Shown here one piece after another: positions 18,037 to 27,837 of a stretch of DNA of 57,070 nucleotides. Each line of letters opens with the position of its first letter. Position 1 is the stretch's first letter. The notes under the pieces are model-generated. The model searched no databases and was not told the DNA's origin. It saw only the letters and a program-made list of their open reading frames with translations. The stretch comes from Acidobacteriota bacterium (GTDB lineage: Bacteria > Acidobacteriota > Vicinamibacteria > Vicinamibacterales > UBA2999): NCBI GenBank assembly GCA_030650395.1, contig JAUSDY010000104.1:1-57070 (forward strand), in the 5' to 3' direction. The translations under genes were made by a program, and so were the position numbers.

Positions 18037-19533
18037 TCATAGCAGCGCAGCGATCTGGGCGGCACGCTCACGGCAACCCAGGACCGGCGCGAGGCCGGAG
18101 GGCTGCGGCAGCTCGGCGGCGGAATCGATCGCGGGAACCAGCCGATCGAGCTCCGGACCCTCGCCGGCGCCAGTCAAGACCAGCCGAATCGGATGGAACA
18201 GCGCCTTCCCCTTCTGGCCGGTCCGCTCTTTCACACGATTGGCGGCGGACCTGAAGGCATCCTTCCCGGTGAGCCGCGGCGCTTGCTGCAGGTCGTCGGC
18301 CAGCGCGCGTGCCACAGCGGTGGCGTTCGGCTCTCGCAGCTCGGCGGCGAGCGCCCCTTGTGCCAGCGTGGCGGCGGCGTCGAATGCAAACACGGTGTCG
18401 AGGCGATCGGCGAGCTGCGGCAGGCGATCGACCGACGTCGCCATCCCCGGCAGCACCGCTTCGAGCCAGCCGCGTGCCGCGGGCGTGAGGTCGCCGGCGA
18501 TTTGCGCCCGCTGGCGGAGAAACGGCTCGGCCAACACCGCGAGGCGATCGGCCGGGGTCAGCTTCAAGTAATGCCGGTTGGCCCACGCCAGCTTGTCTTC
18601 ATCAAACACGCCGGCGCTATGCGCCACGTTTTCAAGTTTGAAGCGGCGCGCCAGTTCATCCGCGGGCAACAACTCTTCGTTCTGGCCGGGCGACCAGCCG
18701 ATCAACGCGAGGTAGTTCACGAGCGCTTCGGGCAGGTAGCCCTTCTCGCGGAATTCGCGGACCGACGTGGCGCCGTGCCGCTTCGACAGCGGCGCGTGGT
18801 CGGGCCCCATGACGAGCGACAGATGCGCAAACGCGGGAGGCGTCCAGCCAAACGCCTCGTATAACAGGATCTGCCGCGGCGTATTGGAAATGTGATCCTC
18901 GCCGCGAATCACATGCGTAATCGCCATCAACGCATCGTCGATCACCACGGCGAAGTTGTAGGCCGGGATGCCGTCGGAGCGGACCAGCACCGGATCACCG
19001 ATCACCCCGGTGTGGAACGTGACCGGACCGCGCACCACATCATGAAAGGTCACCTCGCGGTCCTCGGGCACGCGCAACCGGACGACTGCAGATGCGCCTC
19101 CCGATCGCCGGCGCATCGCCTCTTCCAGCGGAATATCACGGCAGGTTCCGGCATACTTCGGAGGCAGCGACGCGGCCAGCTGCGCCTTCCGCTGCGCGTC
19201 GAGTGTCTCGGCGGAGCAGAAACAGTAATAGCCCTTGCCTTCCTGCAACAGGCGCGTCGTGTACTCGGCATACAGCAGCAAGCGCTCGGCCTGGCGGTAG
19301 GGTCCGCGGTCGCCGCGCGCCTCGACGCCTTCATCCCAGTGCAGGCCCATCCAGCGCAGGTCGTCGAGAATGGCCTGCTCGGAGGCTTTTGTCGAACGCT
19401 CGACGTCGGTGTCTTCGATGCGAAGAATGAACGTGCCGCCCTGCCCGCGCGCCAGCAGCCAGTTAAATAGTGCGGTGCGCGCATTTCCGACGTGCAAATG
19501 GCCGGTGGGAGACGGAGCGAAGCGGACTCGCAT
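18037..19533 (-). CDS. gltX: glutamyl-tRNA synthetase
   Basis: Class I glutamyl-tRNA synthetase, 498 residues. The HIGH-type motif is HLHVGNA near residue 12 and the KMSKS-type motif is PLSKRHGA; the first catalytic strand is RFAPSPTG. A Cys pair (CFC) and a later Cys in GTCRD are compatible with the zinc site of the bacterial enzyme. The C-terminal anticodon-binding helical domain is complete. It is co-directional with, and just upstream of, the secreted amidohydrolase. Confidence 0.97.
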   Translation of the reverse strand: MRVRFAPSPTGHLHVGNARTALFNWLLARGQGGTFILRIEDTDVERSTKASEQAILDDLRWMGLHWDEGVEARGDRGPYRQAERLLLYAEYTTRLLQEGKGYYCFCSAETLDAQRKAQLAASLPPKYAGTCRDIPLEEAMRRRSGGASAVVRLRVPEDREVTFHDVVRGPVTFHTGVIGDPVLVRSDGIPAYNFAVVIDDALMAITHVIRGEDHISNTPRQILLYEAFGWTPPAFAHLSLVMGPDHAPLSKRHGATSVREFREKGYLPEALVNYLALIGWSPGQNEELLPADELARRFKLENVAHSAGVFDEDKLAWANRHYLKLTPADRLAVLAEPFLRQRAQIAGDLTPAARGWLEAVLPGMATSVDRLPQLADRLDTVFAFDAAATLAQGALAAELREPNATAVARALADDLQQAPRLTGKDAFRSAANRVKERTGQKGKALFHPIRLVLTGAGEGPELDRLVPAIDSAAELPQPSGLAPVLGCRERAAQIAALL

Positions 19534-19630
19534 AGGGGAACGTCGATCTTACCAGCCGGACCCCGCTTTGACGTATTCTCTAGTGCGCACGAGCGCCCGG
19601 AGTTTCTGGACGCGACACTGGAGGTTATGA

Positions 19631-20194
19631 ATGGCACGCATGATTTTGATCGGATTCAGCCTGCTGGCCCTGTCGGCCAGCACACTTGCACAGGCCCCGG
19701 CTCCCGCGGCCGCACCCGGCCCGCACGATAAGGCGACCGCCGCGGCGCCGCGCAACATGCGCGAAGGCGCAATGGTGATCAAGTGGAAGGCCGACGGCAC
19801 GTACGACACACTCCGTCCCGGCACGAACCGGCTGGTGTGCTACGACCAGTCGGGTGAGCCCACCGAGCAGCCGTTCTCGGTGCAGTGCACCAGCGTCGGC
19901 AATCTCGAGCGGGTCAAGCAGAACAAGATGTTCGAGAAGGAGCTGGACCGCACCAAGCGGCAGGCCGCGATCGACGCGGCCGAGGCCGGCGGCACGCGCG
20001 TGAAACCCGAGTTCGGCTCGGTGTGGTACACCATGACCGGCCCTGATCAGGCGACCGCGAGACTGCACGTCACCATCGCCGTGCCGGGAGCCACAACCGC
20101 CTCGCTCGGCCTGCCCGACAACAACAAGATGGGCGGCGCTTACATCATGAATGCCGGCACGTCGACCGCGCACATCATGACGCCGGGGTCGTAG
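19631..20194 (+). CDS. secreted protein of unknown function
   Basis: 187 residues with a clear signal peptide ending near ALSASTLAQA. The mature part has an Ala/Pro-rich start, then NMREGAMVIKWKADGTYD and a Lys/Arg-rich helix region. Two Cys (VCYDQ and VQCTS) could form a disulfide. GGAGGT five bases before the ATG sets the start. No family was recognised. It faces ispDF across a repeat. Confidence 0.75.
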   Translation: MARMILIGFSLLALSASTLAQAPAPAAAPGPHDKATAAAPRNMREGAMVIKWKADGTYDTLRPGTNRLVCYDQSGEPTEQPFSVQCTSVGNLERVKQNKMFEKELDRTKRQAAIDAAEAGGTRVKPEFGSVWYTMTGPDQATARLHVTIAVPGATTASLGLPDNNKMGGAYIMNAGTSTAHIMTPGS

Positions 20195-20195
20195 A

Positions 20196-20316
20196 GGACT
20201 TGAGGACATTGAGGACTTGAGGGCTTGAGGGCTTGAGGACTTGGGAGCTTGGGGGCTTGGGGGCTTGAATCGGTCAAGCCCTAAAGCCCTCAGGACCTCA
20301 AGCCCTCAAGACCTCA
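20196..20316. repeat. tandem octamer inverted repeat (CTTGAGGG family), copy 2
   Basis: Left arm (about 20196-20268) has eight or more variants of GACTTGAG/GGCTTGAG/GGCTTGGG. Right arm (about 20273-20316) has TCAAGCCC, AAAGCCCTCA and AAGCCCTC units. It is the same word as at 8777-8845. It separates the convergent secreted gene and ispDF and overlaps the ispDF stop. Confidence 0.88.
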
Positions 20317-21481
20317 GCAGTACAACCGCGTGGCAGGCCATCGCCTCGCCGCGGCCCGTGCTGTCGACGCCTTCGTTGGTCTTGCCTTTGATGCTGACCG
20401 CCTGACGATCGACCTGCAGCGCGGCGGCCAGGTTGTCTCTCATTGCATCGAGATGCGGCAGTAACTTCGGTTGCTGCGCGATCACCGTGACGTCGACGTT
20501 CGAGACGCGGTAGCCGAGCGCGCTGACGCGTTCGATCGCGCTCTCGAGCAGCGCGATGCTGTCGGCGTCTTTCCATTTCGGATCGGTGTCGGGAAACAGC
20601 CGGCCGATGTCGCCGGCGGCGGCGGCGCCCAACACCGCGTCGGTCACGGCGTGGCACACGATGTCGGCATCGGAGTGGCCGTCGAGACCGAGATCGAAGG
20701 GAATGCGCACGCCGGCAAGAATGAGCGGGCGGCCGGCGACGAGGCGGTGGAGATCGTAGCCGGTGCCGATGCGGGTCAGGCGAGGGCTCAAGCCCTCGCC
20801 CGCCGAACGTCGTCGAGCCTCGGCGAGATCTTCCGCCGTCGTCACTTTGATGTTCTTGACGTCGCCGTCGACAACATGCACGGGAAGCCCCAGTCGTTCG
20901 ACGAGCATCGCTTCGTCAGTGGCGTCGATGTTGTTGCCAAACTCGAGCGCGCGGGCGAGGATGTCGCGGCGAAACACCTGCGGCGTTTGCGCCAGGAAGA
21001 TCGTCTCGCGCGCGATGGTGGCGCGGATCGGTCGTGAGCCGCCGGCGGCCTCGCCCACTTGCTTCACCGTATCGCTCACCGCAATCGCGGCGATCGCCGC
21101 ACCGTGCGTGGTGGCGGCGTCGATGGTGCGCGCGATGACGTCCGCGGTCACGAACGGCCGTGCCGCGTCGTGGATCAAGATGATGTCGGCGCGCGGTGAC
21201 GTGCTGCCGAACGCGCGGGCCACCGAGTCCTGGCGGCGCTCGCCGCCCTCGACGAACCGCAACGGTTTTGCCGACTTCCCCTTCCAACTTTCCGCCGTCG
21301 CGCCGAGGTGATCGTGCGGCAGCGCAACGACGATCTCGTGGATCCGATCGCTGGCGGCCAGCGCCTCGACCGTTAGATCGAGAATGGAGCGGCCACCGAG
21401 CTCGAGGAATTGCTTCGGGCGATCGGCGCCGATGCGGAGGCCGCGGCCCCCGGCGGCGATGATGGCGGCGACGTGCAGCAT
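20306..21481 (-). CDS. ispDF: fused IspD-IspF isoprenoid synthesis enzyme
   Basis: 391 residues carrying two steps of the MEP isoprenoid pathway. IspD (about 1-225) has the cytidylyltransferase motif AAGGRGLRIGADRPKQF and HDAARPF. IspF (about 232-391) has GTGYDLHRL and the metal-binding DGHSDADIVCHA, with KGKTNEG near the end. The intervening step (IspE) is encoded at 40562-41452. Both domains look active. Confidence 0.95.
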   Translation of the reverse strand: MLHVAAIIAAGGRGLRIGADRPKQFLELGGRSILDLTVEALAASDRIHEIVVALPHDHLGATAESWKGKSAKPLRFVEGGERRQDSVARAFGSTSPRADIILIHDAARPFVTADVIARTIDAATTHGAAIAAIAVSDTVKQVGEAAGGSRPIRATIARETIFLAQTPQVFRRDILARALEFGNNIDATDEAMLVERLGLPVHVVDGDVKNIKVTTAEDLAEARRRSAGEGLSPRLTRIGTGYDLHRLVAGRPLILAGVRIPFDLGLDGHSDADIVCHAVTDAVLGAAAAGDIGRLFPDTDPKWKDADSIALLESAIERVSALGYRVSNVDVTVIAQQPKLLPHLDAMRDNLAAALQVDRQAVSIKGKTNEGVDSTGRGEAMACHAVVLLRS

Positions 21482-21609
21482 GACGAAGGGCCGATCTTAT
21501 CAGCCCAATTGAGTCGCACGATTCCCAATTAGGGAGTTCCCTCCGGCGCAATGAACGCCGTGATCCCCAAAACCCGAGAATTCCGTGGCACGTTGCGTGC
21601 ATCAAAAGA

Positions 21610-22527
21610 TTGCTTCGATTGAATCGATTTTCTGTCGAGAAGGAACGAGCATTGACGCGCACAGCCGCCGTGTACACATCGCGAACTGACAGTGCCGAGG
21701 CCGGCCGGGACCTCGGCGAGCAGGTTCGCAACAGTCTCGGCAGTGAACCGCCCGACGCCGCCGTGGTGTTTGTCTCTTCGCAGTTCGACTACGAAACACT
21801 TCTGACCGCTTTGGATGCAACCTGCCACCCCAAAATCATGGTCGGCTCCTCGTCGGCGGGCGAGTTCACCGGCGAGCAGCGCGGCGAGGGCACCGCGTGC
21901 GTGCTGGCTCTGCAGTCAACCGACATTCGCATCGCGGCGGGGCTGGGCCACGGGGTCAGCGACGATCGCGCGAACGCGGCTCGCGAAGCGGTGTCGTCAT
22001 TCAACGGACTCGGCACACACGAATTTCCCTACCGATCGGCGCTCATCATGACCGACGCGCTGGCGGGTCATGCGGACGATCTCGTTGAACAGTTGACCGT
22101 GGCGACGTCCGGCAAGTACCAGTTCGCTGGCGGTGGCGCCGGCGACGACGCCCGGTTCGCGCGGACCCATGTGTTTCATGGCACCAGGGCATTCACGAAC
22201 GCGGTCGTCGCGCTCGAGCTGCTCTCGGCGAATCCCCTGGGCATGACAACGACGGCGGAGTCTGCGGCGAATGCGGCGGCGCGCGCCACCGAAGCGGCGG
22301 TCGCCAATTTGCGCGGTGGCCAGCCCGGTTCGGCCCTGGTGTTTGACTGCGTGGCGACGCGGCTGAGAACCGGCGATGCGTTCGGCCTCGAGCTCGAAGC
22401 GGTTGGCCGGATGCTCAAGGGCGCGCACTTCGTTGGCTGCAACACCTACGGGCAAATCGCGCGGGCCGACGTCCAATTCGGCGGCTTCCACAATTGCACT
22501 GCGGTCGTAATGGTGTTGCCCGCGTAA
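21610..22527 (+). CDS. short FIST-domain protein
   Basis: 305 residues. The FIST N part (VGSSSAGEFTGEQ, ALIMTDALAGHADDLVEQL, GGGAGDDARF) and the end of FIST C (GAHFVGCNTYGQIARAD) are clear. FIST domains are sensor modules thought to bind small ligands and are often next to signalling proteins. The usual middle of the family, between ANPLGM and SALVFDC, appears to be missing, so this is about 100 residues short. The stop directly abuts the kinase start, so the two are likely one operon. Confidence 0.8.
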   Translation: MLRLNRFSVEKERALTRTAAVYTSRTDSAEAGRDLGEQVRNSLGSEPPDAAVVFVSSQFDYETLLTALDATCHPKIMVGSSSAGEFTGEQRGEGTACVLALQSTDIRIAAGLGHGVSDDRANAAREAVSSFNGLGTHEFPYRSALIMTDALAGHADDLVEQLTVATSGKYQFAGGGAGDDARFARTHVFHGTRAFTNAVVALELLSANPLGMTTTAESAANAAARATEAAVANLRGGQPGSALVFDCVATRLRTGDAFGLELEAVGRMLKGAHFVGCNTYGQIARADVQFGGFHNCTAVVMVLPA

Positions 22528-24198
22528 GTGACAGGCATGATCGATCACCGTACCGTCACCCTGGCGGCCGCGCTGGCCGACCCCGCTGATCGTCCATCCG
22601 CTGCGGACGCGTTGGCCGCGCACCTCGGCGCGACCGCGCTCATCATTCTGGTGGTCGACACGGCCGTCGATGCCTTCGTGCCCGCGCCCGGGTTCCGGCA
22701 GACCCTGCCGGGCGGTGAGGCCTGGCGCGAGTTCCTCACCCAGGCCCGGGTCAACGGCGTGCATCGCGGCATCGTCGGCTACCCGGCGGCGGATCAACCC
22801 GCTGACGCGGTGGCGTTGACGGCGCCGGGCGTCGCCATCATTTTCATTGGCGGCTCGTGCGAGGCGTCGTCGCTCGAGGCGATCGAGGCCGTGTTGCCCC
22901 TGCTCTCAGGGATCCTGCGATCGGAACAGGCGGCGATGGCGGCGGCCGGCGAGCTGCGCGTCGCGCAGCATGACGCCCGGCGGGCCGAGGTCCTGGCGCA
23001 GGCGCTCGACACCGCGCGCGCCGAAGTCGAGGGCGCGCTGCAAAAGCTCGAGCGCCAGGCGCGGTCGCTGGATGAGGCGCGCGCGCGCGCCGAAGAGGCC
23101 ACGCAGGCGAAGGACGAATTCCTCGCGATGCTCGGACACGAGCTGCGCAATCCGCTGTCGCCGATCGTCACCGCGCTGCAATTGATGCGGCTCAAGGGAC
23201 AGCAATCGCGCGAGATCGACATCATCGAACGACAGGTGACGAACGTCAAGAGCCTGGTCGATGATCTGCTCGACGTGTCACGCATTACCCGGGGCAAAGT
23301 CAGCTTGCGAAAGGAGCGCGTGGAGCTGGCCGAGATTGCCGCCCGGGCCATCGAGATCGCCAGTCCCGTGCTCGAACGGAAACGCCAAATGCTGGCCCTG
23401 GACCTGGCGCCAACGGGACTGCTGGTGGACGCCGACCCGTCGCGGCTGTCCCAGGTGCTCGCCAACCTCCTGACCAATGCGGCCAAGTACAGCGACAAAG
23501 AATCGCGGATTGATTTTGGCGCGGCGCGCCAGGGCGAGCGCGTCTGTATCTGGGTACGGGATCAGGGGGTCGGGCTGGAGCCCGCGATGCTCGACCGCGT
23601 GTTCGATTTGTTCGTGCAGCAGCGGCAGCTGCCGGATCGGTCCGAGGGCGGGCTCGGTCTCGGCCTGGCGATCGTCCGAAACCTCGTGCTGCTCCACGGC
23701 GGCAGCGTCAAGGCGCAGAGCGCGGGCAAGGGCCTCGGCAGCGAGTTCATCATCGACCTGCCGGCCGCGGCGCGGGGCCCGGCCACTGCGGAGACATCAT
23801 CGATCAGCGACCAACTCGCGGCGCCGAACGGCGGTGAACGCGTGCTGATCGTCGACGACAACGAAGATGCCCTCTTCATCCTGTCCGAGGCCCTCGATTC
23901 TCTCGGCTATACGGTGCGCACGGCGGCCGATGGTCCCGAAGCACTACAGGTCGCCCAGGCGTTCAGACCGCAGATTGCGTTGCTCGACATCGGGCTGCCC
24001 GTCATGGACGGCTACGAGCTGGCCCGGCGCCTGCGCGAGTCGTCCGATGGACCCGGATTGCGGCTGATCGCGGTGACCGGGTACGGCCAGAAATCCGACA
24101 AGGAGCGCGCCCGAGCCGGCGGCTTCGATGCGCACCTCGTTAAGCCGGTGGGTCTGGAACAACTGGAAGCTGTGCTGCGACCTGGCAGCGGCCCGTAG
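22528..24198 (+). CDS. hybrid histidine kinase with C-terminal receiver
   Basis: 556 residues from GTG at 22528 (ATG at 22537 is possible). Residues 1-130 are an unassigned, GAF-like sensor region with no membrane segment. A coiled coil (about 135-195) leads to the HisKA box FLAMLGHELRNPLSP with His204. The ATPase domain has the N box NLLTNAAK, DQGVGL and GGLGLGLAIV. A receiver (about 438-553) has IVDDNED, phospho-acceptor Asp487, AVTGYG and LVKPV. It is cytoplasmic. The FIST protein just upstream is the likely signal partner. Confidence 0.9.
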   Translation: MTGMIDHRTVTLAAALADPADRPSAADALAAHLGATALIILVVDTAVDAFVPAPGFRQTLPGGEAWREFLTQARVNGVHRGIVGYPAADQPADAVALTAPGVAIIFIGGSCEASSLEAIEAVLPLLSGILRSEQAAMAAAGELRVAQHDARRAEVLAQALDTARAEVEGALQKLERQARSLDEARARAEEATQAKDEFLAMLGHELRNPLSPIVTALQLMRLKGQQSREIDIIERQVTNVKSLVDDLLDVSRITRGKVSLRKERVELAEIAARAIEIASPVLERKRQMLALDLAPTGLLVDADPSRLSQVLANLLTNAAKYSDKESRIDFGAARQGERVCIWVRDQGVGLEPAMLDRVFDLFVQQRQLPDRSEGGLGLGLAIVRNLVLLHGGSVKAQSAGKGLGSEFIIDLPAAARGPATAETSSISDQLAAPNGGERVLIVDDNEDALFILSEALDSLGYTVRTAADGPEALQVAQAFRPQIALLDIGLPVMDGYELARRLRESSDGPGLRLIAVTGYGQKSDKERARAGGFDAHLVKPVGLEQLEAVLRPGSGP

Positions 24199-24216
24199 GC
24201 CCGCTACAATCGCGCG

Positions 24217-25592
24217 ATGAAATGCTCGCCTGACGATCGCCGGCGCGCGCGCCTGGCCTGCGGCGTGTTCCTTGCGGCGATCGGCGCGGCCGCGTGCGGG
24301 CGGACCGCGAGTCTGCCACGGCCTGCCGTCACCGCCACCCCGCCTTCTCGTGTGCCTGCCATCATCCCGGCGCCCCTCACCGTCGGGGAAAGACAGGGAC
24401 CCGGCTTCACCGTCACAGCGTCAACCGTCATCTACGTCCAGCCGGACGACGAGCGCGCGGCGGCGATCGGTCGCTACCTTTCTGACGTGATCGGGCTCGC
24501 CGCGTCCGCCACGCCTGTTGCGGTCCACGCCACGTCAAGCGGCGTGCCTCCTGGAAACATCAGCCTGAGAACCCGTGGCGGCAGCGCTGCCGATGAAGGC
24601 TACGAGCTGACGGTGCGGCCTGATGGTGTGACGCTCGAGGGCGAGGGTGCGGCGGGACTGTTCTACGCCGTCCAGACGCTGCGCCAGTTGATGCCGGCCT
24701 TTGTCGAGTACGAAGCCGTGCGGTTCGACAAGTCACGGCCGCTGGTGATCGCGCCCACGCGCATCACCGATCGCCCGCGATTTCCCTGGCGCGGCGCGAT
24801 GCTCGATGTCGCACGGCACTTCATGCAGGTCGACGAGGTGAAGCGGTACCTCGATTTGATCTCGCTCTACAAGATCAACCGGCTCCACTTGCATCTCGCC
24901 GACGACCAGGGATGGCGGCTCGACATCACGTCGTGGCCCAATCTCGTGATGCAGGGCGGCCGTAGCGAAGTCGGCGGCGGTAGCGGCGGCTTCTACACAC
25001 AGGATCAATATCGGGAGCTCGTCGCGTACGCGCAGGCGCGGTTCATCACCATCGTGCCGGAGATCGACATGCCCGGCCACACCAATGCCGCGCTCGCATC
25101 CTATGCCGAGCTGAATTGCGACGGCGTGGCGAGGCGTCCGTTCACGGGTATCGAGGTCGGCTTCAGCACTGGCGCCCGAAGACCACGCCGCAGGCGGCGG
25201 TGGCCAGGGGAACGAAAGTGATCCTGTCACCCGCCGACAAGATCTACCTCGATATGAAGTACGACGCTGCGACGGCGATCGGGCTGACGTGGGCGGGGCG
25301 GATTGACGTCCGCGATGCGTACGAGTGGGACCCGGCGACGGCGGTGGCGGGCGTGCCCGAGAGCGCCATCCTCGGTGTCGAGGCGCCGCTGTGGTCCGAG
25401 ACGATCGCCAACATCCGCGACGTCGAATTCCTCGCGTTCCCGCGTCTCGTTGCGGTAGCGGAAATCGGATGGTCGCCGGCTGATCGGCGGGATTGGGAGA
25501 GTTTTCGTGAACGTCTCGGCGCGCATGGGCCGCGATGGACGGCACTCGGCGTGAACTTCTACCGATCGCCGCAGGTTCCCTGGAAGAATTGA
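24217..25592 (+). pseudogene. GH20 beta-hexosaminidase, broken by internal deletion
   Basis: The first frame (24217-25221) encodes a lipoprotein signal (GAAACG), the GH20 N-terminal domain and the first half of the barrel (LHLHLADDQGWRLDI, EIDMPGHTNAALASY). It then leaves the family frame at about 25165. The family resumes in another frame at QHWRPKTTPQAAVARG and runs to 25592. The middle of the barrel, including the catalytic HxGGDE, is absent. A TTCAGC at 25162-25167 fits the ends of both halves, so a microhomology deletion is likely. An assembly error is possible. Confidence 0.85.
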
Positions 25593-25603
25593 CGGAGACA
25601 TTT

Positions 25604-27760
25604 ATGCACATCACTCTTCGGGTCATTCCCTCCGCCCTTCTCGTGATCGCATGCACCCTGGCTGTCGGCGCCCAGGCGCCGATGGCTCCGGCCGCGAGCC
25701 TCTCCATCGATACGTTGATGGCGACGCCGTTCCCGACCGATCTCGTGGCGGCGCCAACGGCCGGCCGCATCGCGTGGGTGTCGAGCAATAGTGGCGTGCA
25801 TAACGTGCTGGTCGCCGACCCGGCGCCGGCCACGGCGGCAACCCGAGGCCGGCCGGATCACAAGTGGCGCGCCGTCACCAACTACACCGGTGACGATGGG
25901 GTGTGGATCACCGACCTGGCTTGGACGAGCGACGCCAAGACGATCGTCTACGTTCGCGGCGACGGCGCCAACCGGCAGGGCGAGTCGCCGAATCCTGCGC
26001 AGCTGCAGGATGGCACCGACCAATCGGTCTTCGCCGTGGCCGTCGACGGTGGCACGCCGAAGCGCCTCGGCGTCGGCAGCGGGCCGGTACCCTCGCCGCG
26101 GGGCCAGCGCGTCGCATGGGTCTCGCGCGGACAGATCTGGAGCGTCGATCTCGCCACCACCGAGGCGCCCGCCCGTCTCGTGAATTCACGCGGCAGCGCG
26201 TCAGGGATCTCGTGGTCGCCCGATGGTTCGATGATCGCGTTCACGAGCGGCCGCGGGACGCACAGTTACATCGGCATGTTCACGCTCGCCTCGCGCGAGC
26301 TGCGCTACATCGATCCGTCACTCGATCGTGACGGCACGGCGGTGTGGTCGCCTGACAGCTCGCGCCTCGCGTGGATCCGCCAGGGCGCCGCGCCACGCGC
26401 GCGCATGTTCTCGCCCCGCCGCGAGGTTGACGAGCCCTGGTCGTTGCGCGTTGCGGACGTGAAGACCGGCCAGGGCCGCCAGGTGTGGAAGGCCGACGTC
26501 GGCTACGGCAGTGCGTTCCAGGGCGTCGTCGCCGACAGCCAGCTTTATTGGGGAGCCGGCGATCGCCTGGTGTTCCCATGGGAAAAGAACGGCTGGCTGC
26601 ACCTGTATTCCGTGCCCGCGAAGGGCGGCACGGCCGCGCTGTTGACGCCGGGGAATTTCGAAGTCGAGTACGTGAGCATCACGGCGGACGGCTCGCGCCT
26701 GGTCTACAACTCGAACCAGGACGACATCAACAAGCGTCACATCTGGACGGTCCCGGTCGACGGGTCGTCGAAGCCGGTGCGCAACGCCGTCGTCAAGTCG
26801 ATCGGCAGCGAGTGGCAGCCGGTAATGATGAGCGACGGCAACATGGCGGCGATGCACGCCGACGCGCAGATGCCGCCGCACGTGATGGTCGTCTGGCCGG
26901 ATGGGAACGCGCACAGCCTTCTCGAGAACACGCTGCCGCCCGGGTTCAACCCCACGGCGCTCGTCACTCCCCAACCGGTAATCGTGACCGCCACCGACGG
27001 TATGCCGATCCACGCGCAGCTGTTCGTGCCGTCGGACCTCAAGGCCGGCGAGAAGCGGCCAGGGCTGATTTTCTTCCACGGCGGATCGCGGCGGCAGATG
27101 CTGCTCAACTGGCATTACAACTATTACTACCGCAACGCCTACGCGATGAATCAGTGGCTCGCCAGCCAGGGCTACGTCGTACTGTCGGTCAACTACCGCA
27201 GCGGTATTGGTTACGGCCTGGAATTCCGCGAAGCGCTCAACTACGGCGCCACGGGCGGCGCCGAGTTCAACGACGTGATGGGCGCGGGCCTGTACATGAA
27301 GAGCCGTCCCGACGTCGATCCGGCGCGCATCGGACTGTGGGGCGGATCGTACGGCGGCTACCTGACGGCCATGGGATTGTCGCGCGCGTCGAACTTATTT
27401 GCCGCGGGCGTCGACTTCCACGGCGTGCACGACTGGAACCAGGGCATCCGGACATTCGTGCCCGACTACAACGTGCTCGACGACCCCGATTTTTCGCGCC
27501 GCGCCTTTGCCTCGTCGCCGATGGCCAGCATCGACGGCTGGAAGTCGCCGGTGCTGTTGATCCACGGAGACGACGATCGCAACGTCTCGTTCATCGAGTC
27601 GATCAACCTGATCGTCGCCCTGCGCAAGCGCGGCGTCGAGGTCGAGCAGCTGGTGTTCCCCGACGAGGTGCACGACTTTCTGCGCCATCAGAACTGGGTG
27701 CGCGGCTACAAGGCGACCGCGGACTTCTTTAACAGGAAGCTGAGAGGACGCAGTAACTGA
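25604..27760 (+). CDS. secreted S9 family prolyl oligopeptidase-like peptidase
   Basis: 718 residues from ATG at 25604, preceded by GGAG. The signal peptide is MHITLRVIPSALLVIACTLA. A propeller domain (about 40-470) with ISWSPDG and VWSPDSS repeats precedes the alpha/beta hydrolase. The catalytic triad is visible: Ser582 in GGSYGG, Asp near 657 in HGDDDRN, and His690 in DEVHDF. It probably cleaves peptides in the periplasm; exact specificity is unknown. Confidence 0.9.
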   Translation: MHITLRVIPSALLVIACTLAVGAQAPMAPAASLSIDTLMATPFPTDLVAAPTAGRIAWVSSNSGVHNVLVADPAPATAATRGRPDHKWRAVTNYTGDDGVWITDLAWTSDAKTIVYVRGDGANRQGESPNPAQLQDGTDQSVFAVAVDGGTPKRLGVGSGPVPSPRGQRVAWVSRGQIWSVDLATTEAPARLVNSRGSASGISWSPDGSMIAFTSGRGTHSYIGMFTLASRELRYIDPSLDRDGTAVWSPDSSRLAWIRQGAAPRARMFSPRREVDEPWSLRVADVKTGQGRQVWKADVGYGSAFQGVVADSQLYWGAGDRLVFPWEKNGWLHLYSVPAKGGTAALLTPGNFEVEYVSITADGSRLVYNSNQDDINKRHIWTVPVDGSSKPVRNAVVKSIGSEWQPVMMSDGNMAAMHADAQMPPHVMVVWPDGNAHSLLENTLPPGFNPTALVTPQPVIVTATDGMPIHAQLFVPSDLKAGEKRPGLIFFHGGSRRQMLLNWHYNYYYRNAYAMNQWLASQGYVVLSVNYRSGIGYGLEFREALNYGATGGAEFNDVMGAGLYMKSRPDVDPARIGLWGGSYGGYLTAMGLSRASNLFAAGVDFHGVHDWNQGIRTFVPDYNVLDDPDFSRRAFASSPMASIDGWKSPVLLIHGDDDRNVSFIESINLIVALRKRGVEVEQLVFPDEVHDFLRHQNWVRGYKATADFFNRKLRGRSN

Positions 27761-27837
27761 AGGGATCAGGGATCAGGGATCAGCGAGACAAAGGCACTTG
27801 TGCGCTGATTCCTGAGCCCTGATCTCCGAGCCCTGCC
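27761..27837. repeat. tandem heptamer inverted repeat (GATCAGG family)
   Basis: GATCAGG occurs three times in tandem (27761-27785). After a loop come imperfect reverse complements (TGATTCCTGAGCCCTGATCTCC, 27803-27837, given in part). It lies between the convergent stops of the S9 peptidase and the B3/B4 gene. Confidence 0.85.

Noticed and set aside
27761-27837. Intrinsic terminator between the convergent S9 and B3/B4 genes
   Set aside because: The hairpin is long but imperfect and has no T-run on either strand, so it is listed as a repeat only.
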